Source of the DNA: Scalesia atractyloides
Lineage: Eukaryota > Streptophyta > Magnoliopsida > Asterales > Asteraceae
Direction: 5' to 3'
Assembly: GCA_947069175.1 (NCBI GenBank)
Contig: CAMTDV010000023.1
Location: 89,898,240-89,962,239, forward strand
DNA: 64,000 nt
Shown here in pieces: positions 10,793-24,025 of this stretch. A model generated the notes under the pieces. The model was not told the DNA's origin, ran no database searches, and worked only from the letters and a program-made list of their open reading frames with translations. Made by a program: the position numbers and the translations under genes. How positions within the stretch are numbered: the stretch's first letter is position 1; each line of letters starts with the position of its first letter.

Positions 10793-12230
10793 TGTAACGT
10801 CTCGTATCTTCGTATTTCTATTTTAAAAAAAATGTTCGTATTCGTATTTTTATTTTAGAAACCTTACATTCGTATTTTAATTTCAATCTCACAATTCGAG
10901 GCGTTAATCATAATAACATTCATATTTTATATTTTTTTATTTTATTCACATAACCGATCATTTAAAATACGTATTTATACGCAAACCGACACTTTTATAT
11001 GTATAAATACTTATACGCACATCATCAATACTTGAATTATACTTTTATACTTTTTATATACTCAATTACATAATATATACTCAAGAAATACCAAGAAATA
11101 TACCAATCATATTTCCACCTCATTAATCCTCTTCCACCTTCTTTAACCAATCATATTTCACCTTTTTCCACCTCCTTTCTCCACCAATCACCTTCTCAAT
11201 CATCTTCCACCTTTTTTAACCAATCATATTTCACCTTTTTCCACATTCTCTACCTATAAATACCAACTCTCTTCTACCATTTTCTTCACACCATTCTTCT
11301 CTCCATCTCTCTAATTCTCTCAGTCTCTCTAAATCAAGAATTCTAAAAGGACACTAAGTGTTCCACCCATTCTTCTCTCAACTTCTATACTTCTCTCAAA
11401 TCTTCCAAGCAAGGAAGAGAGCTCTAAGAGTTCAAAAAGAAAACATTAAGTGTTTTAAAAGAAGCTTTGAAGCTCCAATCTCCAACTCTTCACGGAATCA
11501 CCAATCGGAAAGCATATGCAATTTTGTGAGTACACTCGACCCACATTTGTTTTATATCACTTTTTGGGTGTAACATGTTTCCATATACAAAAATCACAAA
11601 CACTTAAACTTTATGAAACGCACAAACAATCCTATACACATGACTACTTGAATCGTATACTTGTTGCTTGTCTGGGGATAAACGTTGTGCTGTGCTTTAG
11701 TCATTAACTATTTTTAGCCTTGTTTGACATGCTTAGCGCTATAGGAATTCACGCATCCACCTCCATCGCTTTACACGTGAGGTCATGTTAAAACATCGTG
11801 ATTGCGTTACTGGTTTGATTATTAGCATTGCATGCCTTGATATTGCTCTTGTATAGATTTAGTTGCCATGAGGATTGTTAAAACTTTATTCGTATACGTA
11901 TGCTATGCTTAAACTTGTGTACTCGCCTTTGCTTTTGCATTGACTTTATTTTAAAACACGTTACAGGTTGAAGGAGATGACGCTATGAAAACAATATAGC
12001 AAGGACTAGATACACACAAATTAGACGTTAGGTTTAATGTCGACGTATCAATTTTGTTATAACGTTGCAAATGTTAGATTGTTCTTTGTTTTCTTACATT
12101 GATGTATTTGACAATTCTTATGAAATGAAATATGGTTTAATTAATTATTGTCACTTAATAATGTTGTGAGCAATGAGCAATCTCGTTTTCATCTCATCCC
12201 GATGTTTCCGCCATCGGTTGGGGTGTTACA
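10793..12230 (+). mobile_element. Solo LTR (1.44 kb) related to the LARD LTR, opposite orientation
   Basis: It begins TGTAACGTC and ends GGGTGTTACA, and is flanked by a perfect 5-bp duplication TCTTG (10788-10792 and 12231-12235). The last 710 bases (about 11521-12230) are the reverse complement of about 68-790 of the LARD LTR, with moderate divergence. The first half is different and lacks the TTTGTCGA array and the GC-rich block. A TATA box (TATAAATA, 11255-11262) precedes a pyrimidine-rich leader, so the promoter may be intact. It may represent the LTR of a related, possibly autonomous family. Confidence 0.85.
11255..11262 (+). promoter_or_regulatory. TATA box of the solo LTR
   Basis: TATAAATA is followed about 30 bases downstream by a CT-rich initiator-like tract, the usual layout of a plant Pol II promoter in an LTR. 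Confidence 0.55.
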
Positions 12231-13821
12231 TCTTGTTACCTCGCCTCCTCTTGACTCGTTAGCCTTCCATGCTTCCATCCATCTTGACATGATCCCTATA
12301 CTTTCATGTCATCGCAATCACATTCTTGTTAGCATACTCGATTGTACATATTAACGATCATATCAATGCATAACTCACATTTGACATTCATAAGTCAATC
12401 CTAACAAGCATAAGGCATATACCCAAAATCACATCTTTTCAAACTCATATAATTCATTATGTCATCGCATATAACACATAATGATATATCACATACCGTA
12501 TGACTTTCTATAATCTTACAATTGTGACAACAAGTCTAACCATGCTTCTTATGCACAGTTGACTTTCAGAAGTCAACGTTTATCATATGAACTTTCGACA
12601 CAACCTCATATATTCGTGTCACCATATTAGGCTATATTAATGACGCTATGTACATTTCATACTCATGATGCATTATACTTACAACCACATGATCGCCTAG
12701 CTATGTCATGGCCATGTATAACCAAATCAATACAAACTCAAGCTCTCATGATCCTAAAACTGTCAACCACATTCAAAGCTAGCAATTTAACATAATCTCA
12801 ACATCAATAGTTACTAGTAAGTCCACAAGCTATACGTTTCGTACACATCCATTTCTACATTATCGTTAAGCCACTAATCCAACTCATGGTATGCACCACC
12901 ATTCAAACATAGGGTACTAGCTCCTAAAGCATTCTTTTACCGAATCACATCATCAACTACATTTCACATATACTTATCAAATACATTGCTAATGTTGTTT
13001 TATTATCAAGTATATCATCATCACTTTCTATACATGTTCACCTATTATTTGCATACAAATCTCATCTAATAATCTTACCTATGCATTTCATCAAACACTT
13101 GATGTGTGTACTACTTTCTAAGCATAATGTAAAAGTATTTCATGCCTAATCTTCCTTATGCACTCATAATTCATCAAGTCTTCTTATTAATCGACAAGTA
13201 TCATTCCCATATAAACATCAACATAGTAAAATCGTTAGTTCATCTAACTCATTCATATTAGATCATAAACCATCAAAAACCCAAGTTCTTGAACATGGGT
13301 TCTTTCACTACAACTCCTAATTCAGATGATTAACTCATTATTATCACTATATTAAGTGCATCTAAACCCAAATTCAACCATTTCATTCTTCTAATTCATC
13401 CAATTAAGAGTAATTCATCAAAACCCACTAGAATTTCAACTAGGAAGGTTTTAAGAGATAAATTTTGATACTTACATGATGATTTGAAGATGATAAACAC
13501 TTTGAAACCCATAGATTACACATGCAAGCTTTCGAATTCATCCTCTTCCTCATCTCAGATTGATTCTCAAGAACACACTGTCGACACACACATCTGCCCA
13601 AATGGGCTCTTCCCCTTTTTCCATCTTTTTATTAAAACATTTTCCAACTTATCCCCTTTTAACCCTTGTAGTTTTGATTGTTATTTGTTTAGTCACAAAA
13701 CTTTATTACTAATATCTAGCTTGTATTTATAACCAAGTTAACTAACTTAGTTACCTCCATATCACATTGTGTAAAACAAATCGTGCTTGTAATTTAACAT
13801 TTGTGTTTTTGGGGCGTTACA
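12231..13821 (-). repeat. LTR-like repeat copy A, part 2
   Basis: Continuation of copy A after the solo LTR. It aligns with about 15290-16160 (shared GCCTTCCATGCTTCCATCC and many later runs), then diverges, and ends GGGGCGTTACA at 13821. The end has the form of an LTR terminus read on the minus strand. No gene is seen; the small frame near 13484-13732 has no recognisable domain. Confidence 0.65.
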
Positions 13822-13828
13822 AATAACT

Positions 13829-16800
13829 TGTAACACCTAAATGCATATTGACCCAAAACGACGCAGTGGAAATACCGACTCAAAAAATCTTTCCAATTTT
13901 TGTCTATATGACCTACTTGAAGGTTCCTTTAGTAAAATGTTGGACACTTTCCTGAAATGATTTACATTTATTCTTGATTAACTTCTTAAAGGTAATGCAT
14001 GGATACAAATCATTAAACTGTTCTTTCCGTACAATCCTTGCTCTTTGACTCGATCTTCAACCCTTTAAATTCCATAGTTACGTTAACTCGGTGCAACCTG
14101 CAATCACCACATACATTCGCATTATCAATATCCGATGACAATATACATAGTATTAAACGTTCATAATTAAATGAATCACTCCCTATTCTTTCTGTTCATG
14201 AAATCCTTTCGATTATCGTTCCATGTATGATCTTGCATTCCAATCGTCAATCTTCAAAGATCAACATAAGTAAACCTGTACTTTCAATTCATTCTCAGAG
14301 CAATAATTAGTAACGTTAATGCTCATACGTATTGAAGCCGTGTATACATACATACAGGCCTTTATTTACCCATAAAATTATACTAACATGTATTTCAGCC
14401 ACACACTCATACATGCTTACATACTTATTCATATAAGGTAATCACTAATACAATTCATTAAGTTCACATAACTCCCTATTGGTTATTTTCACCGTCAGGG
14501 TTCATTTGGGGTTAAGGAACAGATTTTAGGAGATATGGAACTCACAATATGAATAACCAACAAAAACAACATATCAAGTTTGTGGGAGGCGTCGGAGACG
14601 CCCTCCTATAGCGTTGGCGACGCCATCTAAAATGTTGCGTCGGAACTAAGTTGCGTAGACAGTGGGTTAGCGTGTCGGGAGAATGGGGCAGCGTCGGCGA
14701 CGACTAAGGTGACCGTCGGCGACGCCCCTTCTGTGTTGCCGACGCTGTTTTTCCTTACTCAAGCTTGCACAGCCCGTTTACGACTCCCGTTCTAACCCGA
14801 ACTGACTCGTCATGTCCCGTATCATTCCATAACATTCCATAAGCTTCTCGTATCCTTTAAACACTTAACCCATGTCTCTTTAATCAAATCCATACCTCTA
14901 ACATACTTTCTTGATTCTTTTGACCCGTTCGACTATTCTAAGTTATTTCCAACATAAGTACTATTTACGGCCTGTTATAGCCATATTTTCTTTAATTCTG
15001 TAATTAGTTAAACATTCTTATATGGTTCCATCCCATAACATCCAAAACACACACCCGACACATGCTTCTACATTTGACCCGTTTACTTCCATTATGATTT
15101 CCGAACGTAATTGACATCTTATAACTTATCACAACAATATATACCTTGATTCCTACCCTTATCCGCAATTTATTACACAACCCCCTGTATCCAACATAAC
15201 AATATTCAATTACAAGAGAAGTGATTCCGGAAATCACTTACCTTAGCGTCCGTATTTGAATCCTTTACCTTGTCTCCCTTTTAACCCGTCAGCCTTCCAT
15301 GCTTCCATCCATCTTGACATGATCCCAATACTTTCACGTCATCACATTCACATTCTTGTTAGTATACATGATTGTACATGTTAACGGTCATATAGAATGC
15401 ATTTCTCGCATTTGGCTTTCATTAGTCAATTCTAACAAGCATATGACATATACCCAAAATAACATCTTTTCAAACTCATATTATTCACTATGTCATCACA
15501 TATAACACATATTAGTATATCACGTACCATATGACTTTCTATAATCTACAATTGTGACAAAAAGTCTAACCATGCTTCTTATGCGCAGTTGACTTTCAGA
15601 AGTCAATGTTTATCACATGAACTTTCGACATAACTTCATATATTCGCGTCATCATATTAAGCTATACAAATGACACTATGTATTTTTCATACTCACGATG
15701 CAATACACTTACAACCACATGATCACTTAGCTACTTCATGAACATGTATGACCAAATCAATACAAACCCAAGCTCTCATGATTCTAAAATTGGCAACCAC
15801 ATTCAAAGCTAGCAGTTTAACATAATCTCAACATCAATAATTACTAGTAAGTCCACAAGCTATACATTTCATCATATCCGTTTCTAAATTACCATTAAAC
15901 CACTAATCCAACTCATGGTGTGCACCACCATTCAAATATAGGGTACTAATTCCTAAAGCATTCCTTTACCGAATCATATGATCAACTACATTTCACGTAT
16001 ACTTATCAAATACATTCCTAATGTTGTTTTACTATCAAGTATATCATCATCACTTTCTATACATGTTCACCTATTATTTGCATACAATTCTCATCTAATA
16101 ATCTCACATATGCTTTTCATCAAACACTTGGTGTGCGTACTACTATCTAAGCACAATGTACAACCCGTTCAAGCTTGCTTACCTATCCCTTGCTTTCATT
16201 CATCAAATACAACTAAATTACATACCATACTCAACCTATCTAGCAATAATTCATTACATGCAACATACACATCAATGATTTAAGCAAGGATTTGACATGG
16301 GTGAAACACCTATGTCATCATCTTCACCACTAGAAGTGGGTTTTACCCCAAACATCAAATGACATCAAAATTATGTACAATTCATGTTCCATAGGTGATT
16401 CTAACATATGTCCATGCTTAATTTCATAGATTAATCATAACCCACTTCATACAAAAATCATCAAATCAAAATTATAACTTACCATATGTTTGTTAGAGCT
16501 AGATGGTGAGAGATCTTTATCCATGCAATGTTTTTCATTCGATTTTGGTTTTGATTGGCTGCATTTGCACTCTTGTTCTTAAGAGAGGATTTATCCTCTC
16601 TTCCTTCTTCCATTCACGACACACACACACACCTGCACATTGTATTGTTTTGTTTTTCTTTTATAAAAACTTCCATTCAACATGCTATATTTAGTCCCTC
16701 ATGTTTGCCATCTTAATTCATTGACCACAAATCCTTATAGTTCTATCTAAGTTAAATAACTTAGTTTTTACTTTTCATTCCATATCTTATGAAACCATAC

Positions 16801-16835
16801 TAGTGAGTCAAACATTCAGAATTTGGGGCATTACA
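13829..16835 (-). repeat. LTR-like repeat copy B (about 3.0 kb)
   Basis: It starts TGTAACACC and ends GGGGCATTACA, LTR-like inverted ends as in copy A, only 7 bases after copy A finishes. A and B are clearly related but diverged. They could be two LTRs whose interior was deleted, or two independent insertions. I could not find a matching 5-bp duplication around copy B (TAACT left, AATAA right). No coding capacity is seen. Confidence 0.6.
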
Positions 16836-17195
16836 AATAAATAATAAATTTCACTTAGGGCCCCACATTTAAAAGAGCCCCCTAATGATATGTAAAATCA
16901 TACATCATTTTCGCTTATTTTAATAAGGTTATGCAAGCTATTCTCGGCTTATTAGAAAGTGTTAGGACATAAATTGTGTCATTTATCTTTGTAAGGCCTA
17001 CAAATAAAGAGCGCAAATAATCATAAGAACTTTCTCATGAATAGCAAATGAAGTGTTTGATAGCAAAATAATGGTTCAGTTATTGGTTAATCTATAAGCC
17101 AGTCTCTAGAATCAAAACCGAATTATAGTTTTGGGTTAATCGGTTATGTCTTAACCAAATCATAGGTTATTTATTTGTTTTAGTTAATTCAGTTC
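16836..17195. other. Gene-free spacer
   Basis: This is AT-rich sequence between repeat copy B and the copia element. It includes a GGTTAATCGGTTAT-type stretch similar in flavour to the hAT element in the PHOX gene, but nothing that can be delimited. No gene is seen. Confidence 0.5.
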
Positions 17196-17720
17196 TCTCA
17201 AAATGATATAATAAAGTTATCATTCATATGTTAAAGTGTGTATTTATTATAAGAAGGTTAAAACTGTTGGTTAAGTGTGTGTGCAGGTGTGTAAGTTGGA
17301 GGGCTGATTTGTAAAGAAAGGAAGTTATAAGGGTTCTTGTTGAAGGGTTGCAAGGATTGCGATGATAAGAGAATAAGCTGGAGGGTGCTAAGTGTAACTC
17401 TCTTATGAAGCTGATATATAAAGGAGATTAGAGTTTCACCGTGCGTAACCCTTGTTCATGTCTCAGTATCACTTTCTCTCTCTAGATTGTTAGAGGTTAT
17501 TAGAGATCTGTTGAGTCATTGTATTTTGTATTATTCTTGATTGTGATCAACTAATATTTCATCAGTTGATCATTGTATTGTTGCTATTATCATAAATCTT
17601 ATTATTTCAAGATCTAGGGTTTGGTTGGGTGTTTTTTTGGGTTGGTTTAATTAATAAATGGGTTATATCACCGTTTTGTCACTATATTTTGTGTTCAGTA
17701 TTGTTCTATACTTTTCTACA
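17196..17720 (+). repeat. 5' LTR of the Ty1/copia element
   Basis: It aligns with 23482-24025 over its whole length with clear divergence, including several small indels. The left end is degenerate (TCTCA where the other copy has TGTTA) and the right end is CTACA. The PBS follows immediately. The flanks AGTTC (17191-17195) and GGTTC (24026-24030) look like a 5-bp target duplication with one mismatch. Confidence 0.85.
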
Positions 17721-17732
17721 TGGCATCAGAGC
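17721..17732 (+). other. PBS of the copia element
   Basis: TGGCATCAGAGC directly follows the LTR, a common plant copia PBS for initiator tRNA-Met. Confidence 0.85.
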
Positions 17733-20410
17733 TTTTTAGCTCTTGATCTGTGTGTTTCCGCTGAGTATTATCTCTGGTGTGTTCGGTTTTTAGTTGTTTA
17801 GGGTTTCTGAACTCTGGAAACCATCTCTAGTGAAGATCGAAGTGTTCTTGGGATTCGCGTTTGTTCAAGATCTGAAACCCTAACTTACGTTTTGTTGAAT
17901 TATTGAAGGCTTCATTGTTGTGACCTAATTGAAGTTATTCTTTTGATCTGATCTTGTAACCCTAGAAGGTTACGGTTCAGATCTGCTTAAAGGATGGATT
18001 TAAACGCTTTTGTAAGATTTTTCTCGTTCTTCTCTATTGTTATTGTTTTGCACTGCATCTGTTGTGTCTAGGCATTCTTGTTACAGGGGTAGTTTGGACC
18101 GGTTATTGATCGAGTCTTGGTGCTATTTGTGCATTGTTGTATTTCCTTTGTATATTTTGTTGTTGTGTTAATTTTGTTACCTTTGTTTGTTTTTTGTTAG
18201 TATTATAGGTTATAGCATTTGTGTAAAGACTTGTCCTGGCACCTTTAGAGTGATGAACCTAGATCTTGCCGCTGGCACAGACTTGCTTTAGGGTTGTTCT
18301 TTCTTGGTTAATTCTGTGTTTCTTCATTCTTGTTTTTTCTGTGACTGTTATCATAGGAGATGGTAGGGGTAGTACCTCACAGACTTTGATTAGTAAGCTT
18401 GACATTGGGGATCCTTTGCTTTTACACCCCAATGATTTAAGCAGTCTTACTATTGTTAGTATTAAACTAAAGGAACAAAAAATTATAAAATGTGGTCTAG
18501 TGCTATAACTTGCTTTAGAAGCAAAAAGATAAGTTTGGTTTCATAGATAGTAAATGTGAAAAATCTACAGATGAAGCTGTTTTAAGTAATCGGTGGGATA
18601 GATGTAACTCTGTTGTGTTAACTTGGTTGTTGAATTTCGTGTCTGAGGAGTTGTATCTAGGTCAGGTTTTTTCCAAACTTACTTCTAAAGTTTGGTTAGA
18701 TTTAAAAGAAACTTATGACAAAGTGGATGGTTATGTTGTCTATAATTTGTATAATAAAATTAATTGTATATCTCAAAATGGTAGTTCAGTTTCAGAATAT
18801 TATCATAAACTAAATACTATGTGGAAGCAGTTTGATACCATGCATCAACTGCCTTCATGTTCTTGTTAGGTAACAAATGATTATAATGATTTTACTACTT
18901 TAATAAAGTTGATGCAGTTCCTTATGGGTCTGTATGATGTATATCAACTTGTAAGAGCTAACTTGTTAACAAGAGAACCATTTCCCTCTGTCAAAGTTGC
19001 TTTTTATATTGAGTCTAGAGAAGAGTCTCATAGGATATCCAAATCTTAAGTGTTAAGAGGATGTAAATCAAAAGGTCAAAATATGTCTTATCTGTCAATA
19101 AAACCAGTCTTATGATTCAACAAAGAAAGTGTTAAGAGGACCTAATCCAAATCTTTAAGTATACTCATTGTAATATGCTTGGTCATACTGTTGATAGATG
19201 CTTTGAACTAATAAGATATCCTCCAGGGTTTAAAAAGAGGGTTGGTAATCAGGTTGGGAAATACATTTCAACAAATAATAGGTCAAATTTGTTTTCTTGG
19301 TTCTTCTGTGTCTCCTTTTTCTTCTAAGTAGATGCTAAACTTTTAAGTCTTATTGGTGAGAAATATGGTACTGATCCTCAGAGTTCTAATATGGTGGTGA
19401 GTCCAATTGTGTTTATAAAACTGTTGGTAATTTTGTCAGTTGTTCTAGTGTTGTAAATGTGAGTTTTGATTACAATTAGATAATTGAATCAGGTGCTAAT
19501 CAGCACATGGTTAAAACTGACAAAGACATGTTTAATAGTATAGATGTGTCTGAATTTGATTTAAAAGTGTGTCACCCAAATGGAACTAATGATAAAGTGT
19601 CTAAAATTGATAACATAAAATTGACAGCAGGGGTTATCTTGAGTGATGTGTTTTTTGTTCCCGATTATGGTGTCAATCTTCTATCTATTTTTAAGTTGTC
19701 TAAATATAATCATATTAATATTGTGTTTAATGAAAATAATTGTTTACTACAGAATTCGAAATCAAAGAAAGTCCTGGTGACTATTAAACAAGACAATTGA
19801 TTGTATTTTGTTAATAAGAGTGGTAATATTGTTAATTTGTGGTTTAATAGTTTTAATAATAGTAACTTTTGGCATAGTAGATTAGGGCACCCTGCTGACC
19901 AAGTCCAAACTTTTTAAAAGATGACTTAGGTGTTAATAATGTGATTAATCATCCTTGTGAAATCTGTTATACGTCTAAATACATTAGAGTTCGTTTTCCT
20001 TTGAGTAACCATAAAACCAAACATGTAAGTGAATAATTCACTTGGATCTTTGGGGTCTTTATAAGATAACTAGTAGAGATGGTTTTAGATTCCAGGACTG
20101 TATAGTGTTATTTGTTAAGAAACAAAATGGAAGTGTTTGAAAATATAGAGTTGTTTTATGAGTTAAAAAGTGAAAGTTTTTAGAAGTGATAATGGAACTG
20201 AGTTTGTTAATAATCAAATGAGTTTTTTTTTCTTTGTAAAAATAAAGGGATGATGCATCAAACCACTTGTTCCTACACACCACAACAAAATGGTGTGTAG
20301 AAAGAAAGCATAGACATCTTTTGAACAGGGCTAGGGCTTTAATGTTTAAGGTGTCCTTACTCTTATGTTTTGGTTTGATTGTGTTTTGACTGTTGTGTAT
20401 TTGATTAACA

Positions 20411-21074
20411 ACAACGTTTTCACAGCCCGACAGGACCGGCCGGTTGGACCGGTCAAATCGTGAACCGTGGCTTACCCCGGTTCATATAGGGTATTAGAGC
20501 CGCTTGAAAGGTGGCCGCCCGGTTTGCCTGGTGGCCGAATGTCGAACCAAATAATATGTGGTCGAACCGGTGGCCTTAAACGGAAGTGTAGTGTTAATGA
20601 GAGGATTCGCCGGAAATCAGGGGAGATGAAAGAGGAGTACTCACATAAAAGTTGATGGAGAGAGGGGATTAAATATTCTGTTTAAGTGATGGGGCGGTGG
20701 TGCTGAAACTAGGGCAACACATGTTGAGGAGACGATCTGTTTCCTTTTTGTTTTTATTTTACAATCATTTGTCTATTGTTTAGTTATCTACTTTTACTTA
20801 TGTTTTTTAATTTTATTAATATTTAAATAATCACTGTTTTTTTTCCTTTTACAAAACAATGTTTCATACAGTGGGTGTTTTTTTATTATCATTATTTATT
20901 TTAAGTTTCCTAAAAGTCAATTTTATATAGAATTTATATTCTGCTCTATATTAATATTTTGTAAAACTAGTATTACATTATTCGATTCTTGATTCCGGTT
21001 CGACTGATCCGGTCGGTTCGACCAGTGAACCTGTAAGACATCCGGTTCGATCACCGATTCGGTTATAAAAAACA
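20411..21074. mobile_element. Non-autonomous DNA transposon inside the copia integrase
   Basis: A 664-bp block separates integrase residues VYLIN from RLPSSVL. It is flanked by identical decamers TTGATTAACA (20401-20410 and 21075-21084), of which 8-10 bases may be the true duplication, fitting hAT (8) or Mutator (9). The ends are roughly inverted (ACAACGTTTT and AAAAAACA) and both arms are rich in ACCGGTT-type motifs. No transposase is seen. Confidence 0.7.
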
Positions 21075-23180
21075 TTGATTAACAGGTTACCTTCTTCAGT
21101 TCTGTTAGGAAAAAGTCCCTTTGAGTTAATGTTTGGTTTTAAACCCTCATTGTTTCATCTTAGGAACTTTGGGTGCTTATGTTTTAGTACTACTTTGAAT
21201 GAGTCGAATAAATTTGCTTTTAATGCTGAGAAGTGTCTTAGTTGGTTATTCTAATATAAAAAGGGTTATAAGTTGTGGAGTTTGGATAACAAAAAGGAGC
21301 TTTATTCTAGGGATGTAAAATTCTATGTAACTGTATCTCCTTTTAAGACCAAATTGTTGAATAACTAAGAAAATTTTGTTTTTTTAAAATGTAAATAATT
21401 TGAATTTCTTTGATAGTATTGAACTGTTAACACCCATTGTTCCTGTCATTCCCAATGATGAAGAAGAGAATACTAGATCTCATGAGGTTTCTTATGATGA
21501 TCAACACTCAGTCCCCTCTACATCTGCCACTACTAGTGATGTTGATACTAGTCAAGATGTTGAGTCTAGAGTTGAAAGTAGTAGTTCAGGTGGATCTGGC
21601 AGGGCAGAAGACACAGAAAGTTCAAATGTTAAGACCAACCCATATGAGGGAACCAGTTTAACACTTATAAGGTCTGATAGGAATATTGTTTTACCTAAAA
21701 GATTTGAGAGTTTTGTTATGAATAGTAGGATAAAATATGGTATAGAGAAAGTTGTTAACTATTCCTGTTTGACTGTGGATAATTTGTGTTTTGTTACTTC
21801 ATTAAATAAACCTGATAAACCTAGTGGTTATGAACAAGCTATTAGTGATCCTAGATGGGTTGAAGCTATGAACAAAGAGATGGAAGCTTTGTTTAAAAAC
21901 AATTCTTGGGTTTTAACAGATCTTCCATATAGTTGAAACCAATAGGTTGTAAATGGGTTTAGGGTTAAATATAAGTCAAATGGTGAGGTTGAAAGGTTTA
22001 TAGCCAGGTTAGTTGCGAAAGGATTTAACCAAAGAAAAGATCTTGACTTTGGGGAGACCTTCTCACCAGTTGTTAAAATGGTTACTGTGAGATGCATTAT
22101 AACTCTAGTTGTTCAAAATAACTGGCCTATGTTTCAACTTGATGTTGACAATGCTTTTTTATATGAAGCTATAACTGAGAATGTATATATGAAATTACCT
22201 CAGGGATATTATTCTAAGGACGTAACTAAGGTGTGTAAATTAGTAAAGTCTTTGTATAGGCTTAAACAAGCCCTTAGGAAATGGAATGAAAAGTTGAATG
22301 GTGTTTTAATTGAAATTGGATTTGTTCAAAGTAAATGTGATCATTCGTTGTTTATTTTGTCAAAAGAAACTGTGTTTATTATTTTGCTAGTCTACGTTGA
22401 TGATATTGTTGTTATTGGAAATTCTAAAGTTGAGATTGATAAAATAAAAAAGCTTTAAGTGATGGTTTTAAGATAAAAAATTTAGGTGTGTTGAAATATT
22501 TTTTGGGTATTGAAGTGTTATATAACAAAGATAGTGTTTGTTTAAATCAAAGAAAATATTGTTTAGAATTATTAAATGAGTTTGGATATTTAGGGTGTAA
22601 GCCTGTTAGTACTCCAGTAGAACAAAGTTATATTGTTACCTCAAAGGTTGATAAAAATCAAGAAGTTTTAAAAAAAGATTACAGGATTTCAAAAGTTGGC
22701 TGGAAAATTAATCTATTTGTCATTGAGCAGACCTGATATAAGCTATACAGTTCAGTTTTTGAATCAGTTTATGCACAATTCAAAAGAAATACATTTACAA
22801 TTAGCTTTGAGATTACTTTGATACTTGAAACAAAGTCCTTGTAAAGGACTATGTTTCAAGAAAACTGAAAGGTTAAAGTTGTGTGGATTTGCAGACTCTG
22901 ATTGGGCAAAATGTTTGTCTACTCGGAGGTCTGTTACTGGTTTCTGCATTTTCTCGGGGAGTTGTCTTGTCTCCAGGAAAAGTAAGAAACAAAGCATTGT
23001 TTCAAGATCAACTGTAGAATCATAATATAGAGCCATGTGTTCTGCAACTTGTGAGTTGATATGGTTGCAAAATTTGTTAAAAGAGTAATATGTAGAATGC
23101 TTGTTGCTTATTGAATTATATTGTGACAGTCAATCTGCTATTTTTATAGCAACTAATCTCGTCTTTCATGAAAGAACAAA

Positions 23181-23395
23181 GTGTTTTGAACTAGACTTGC
23201 ACTTTTTGAGAGAAAAAGTTGTTAATGGGGTTATTAGTCCTCAAAAGGTTGACTCAGATAGTCAACTAGCTTATGTTTTTACAAACAAAGTGTTTTGAAC
23301 TAGATTTACACTTTTTGAGAGAAAAAGTTGTTAATGGGGTTATTAGCCCTCAAAAGGTTGACTCAGATAGTCAACTAGCTTATGTTTTACAAAAA
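23181..23395 (+). repeat. Tandem duplication of about 105 bp at the 3' end of the copia coding region
   Basis: The stretch from GTGTTTTGAACTAGA through CTAGCTTATGTTTT occurs twice in a row with a few substitutions, near 23180-23285 and 23288-23390. It is a local duplication after insertion of the element. Confidence 0.8.
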
Positions 23396-23469
23396 GTCTT
23401 AGTGTTTTACTAACATCTAGATTTTTGTGAGAAATTGGGGCTTGTTGACATGTTCATACATATGAATGA

Positions 23470-23481
23470 ATGAAAGTGGGA
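23470..23481 (+). other. PPT of the copia element
   Basis: The purine tract TGAAAGTGGGA lies directly before the 3' LTR start TGTTAAAATG. Confidence 0.7.
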
Positions 23482-24025
23482 TGTTAAAATGATACAATGA
23501 AGTTATCATTCATTGTTAAAGTGTGTAATTATTATAACAAAGTTAAAAGTGTTGGTTAAGTGTGCATGCAGGTTTGTAAGTTGGAGGGTTGATTTGTAGA
23601 GAAAGGAAGTTATAAGGGTTCTTGTTGAAAGGTTGCAAAGACTACGATGATAAGAGAATAAAGCTAGAGGGTGCTAAGTGTAACTCTCTTATGAAGCTGA
23701 TATATAAAGGAGATTAAGGTTTCACCATGTGTAACCCTTGTTCATATCTCAGTATCACTTTCTCCCTCTAGATTGTTAAAGGTTGTTGGAGATCTGTTGA
23801 TCTCATCTTGTTAATATTAGTCATTGGTATTTTGTATTGTTCTTGATTGTGATCAACTGATATTTCATCAGTTGATTATTGTATTGTTACTATTATCACA
23901 GATCTTACATTGTAAGATCTAGGGTTTGGTTGGGAGTTTTTTTGGATTGGTTTAATCAATAAAAGTTTTGTGTCGCTGTTTTGTCACTATATTTTGTGTT
24001 CAGTATTTTTCTATACTTTTCTACA
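23482..24025 (+). repeat. 3' LTR of the Ty1/copia element
   Basis: This partner of 17196-17720 starts TGTTA and ends CTACA. It is slightly longer than the 5' copy, owing to small insertions, including one near 23800-23820. Confidence 0.85.

Larger units (their letters stand above)
18240..23400 (+). pseudogene. Decayed Ty1/copia gag-pol polyprotein
   Basis: The order of domains is the copia order. A gag segment (18615-18869) has VWLDLKETY and SEYYHKLNTMWKQFD. A partial zinc knuckle near 19155 reads CNMLGHTVDRCF. A protease-like site near 19485 reads ESGANQHM, with E where an active-site D is expected. A pre-integrase motif near 19868 reads FWHSRLGHPAD. Integrase remnants follow (19980-20400, resuming at 21075). 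The reverse transcriptase (about 21800-22480) has QLDVDNAFLY and the YVDD catalytic box. The RNase H part (22825-23035) has DSDWAKC and SRKSKKQSIVSRSTVES. Stops and frameshifts occur throughout, and integrase is split by a 664-bp insertion, so the copy cannot encode a full polyprotein. On copia gene order it is an old insertion. Confidence 0.9.

Noticed and set aside
20467..20655. 62-codon ORF in the transposon within copia
   Set aside because: It lies in ACCGGTT-rich element sequence with no domain.
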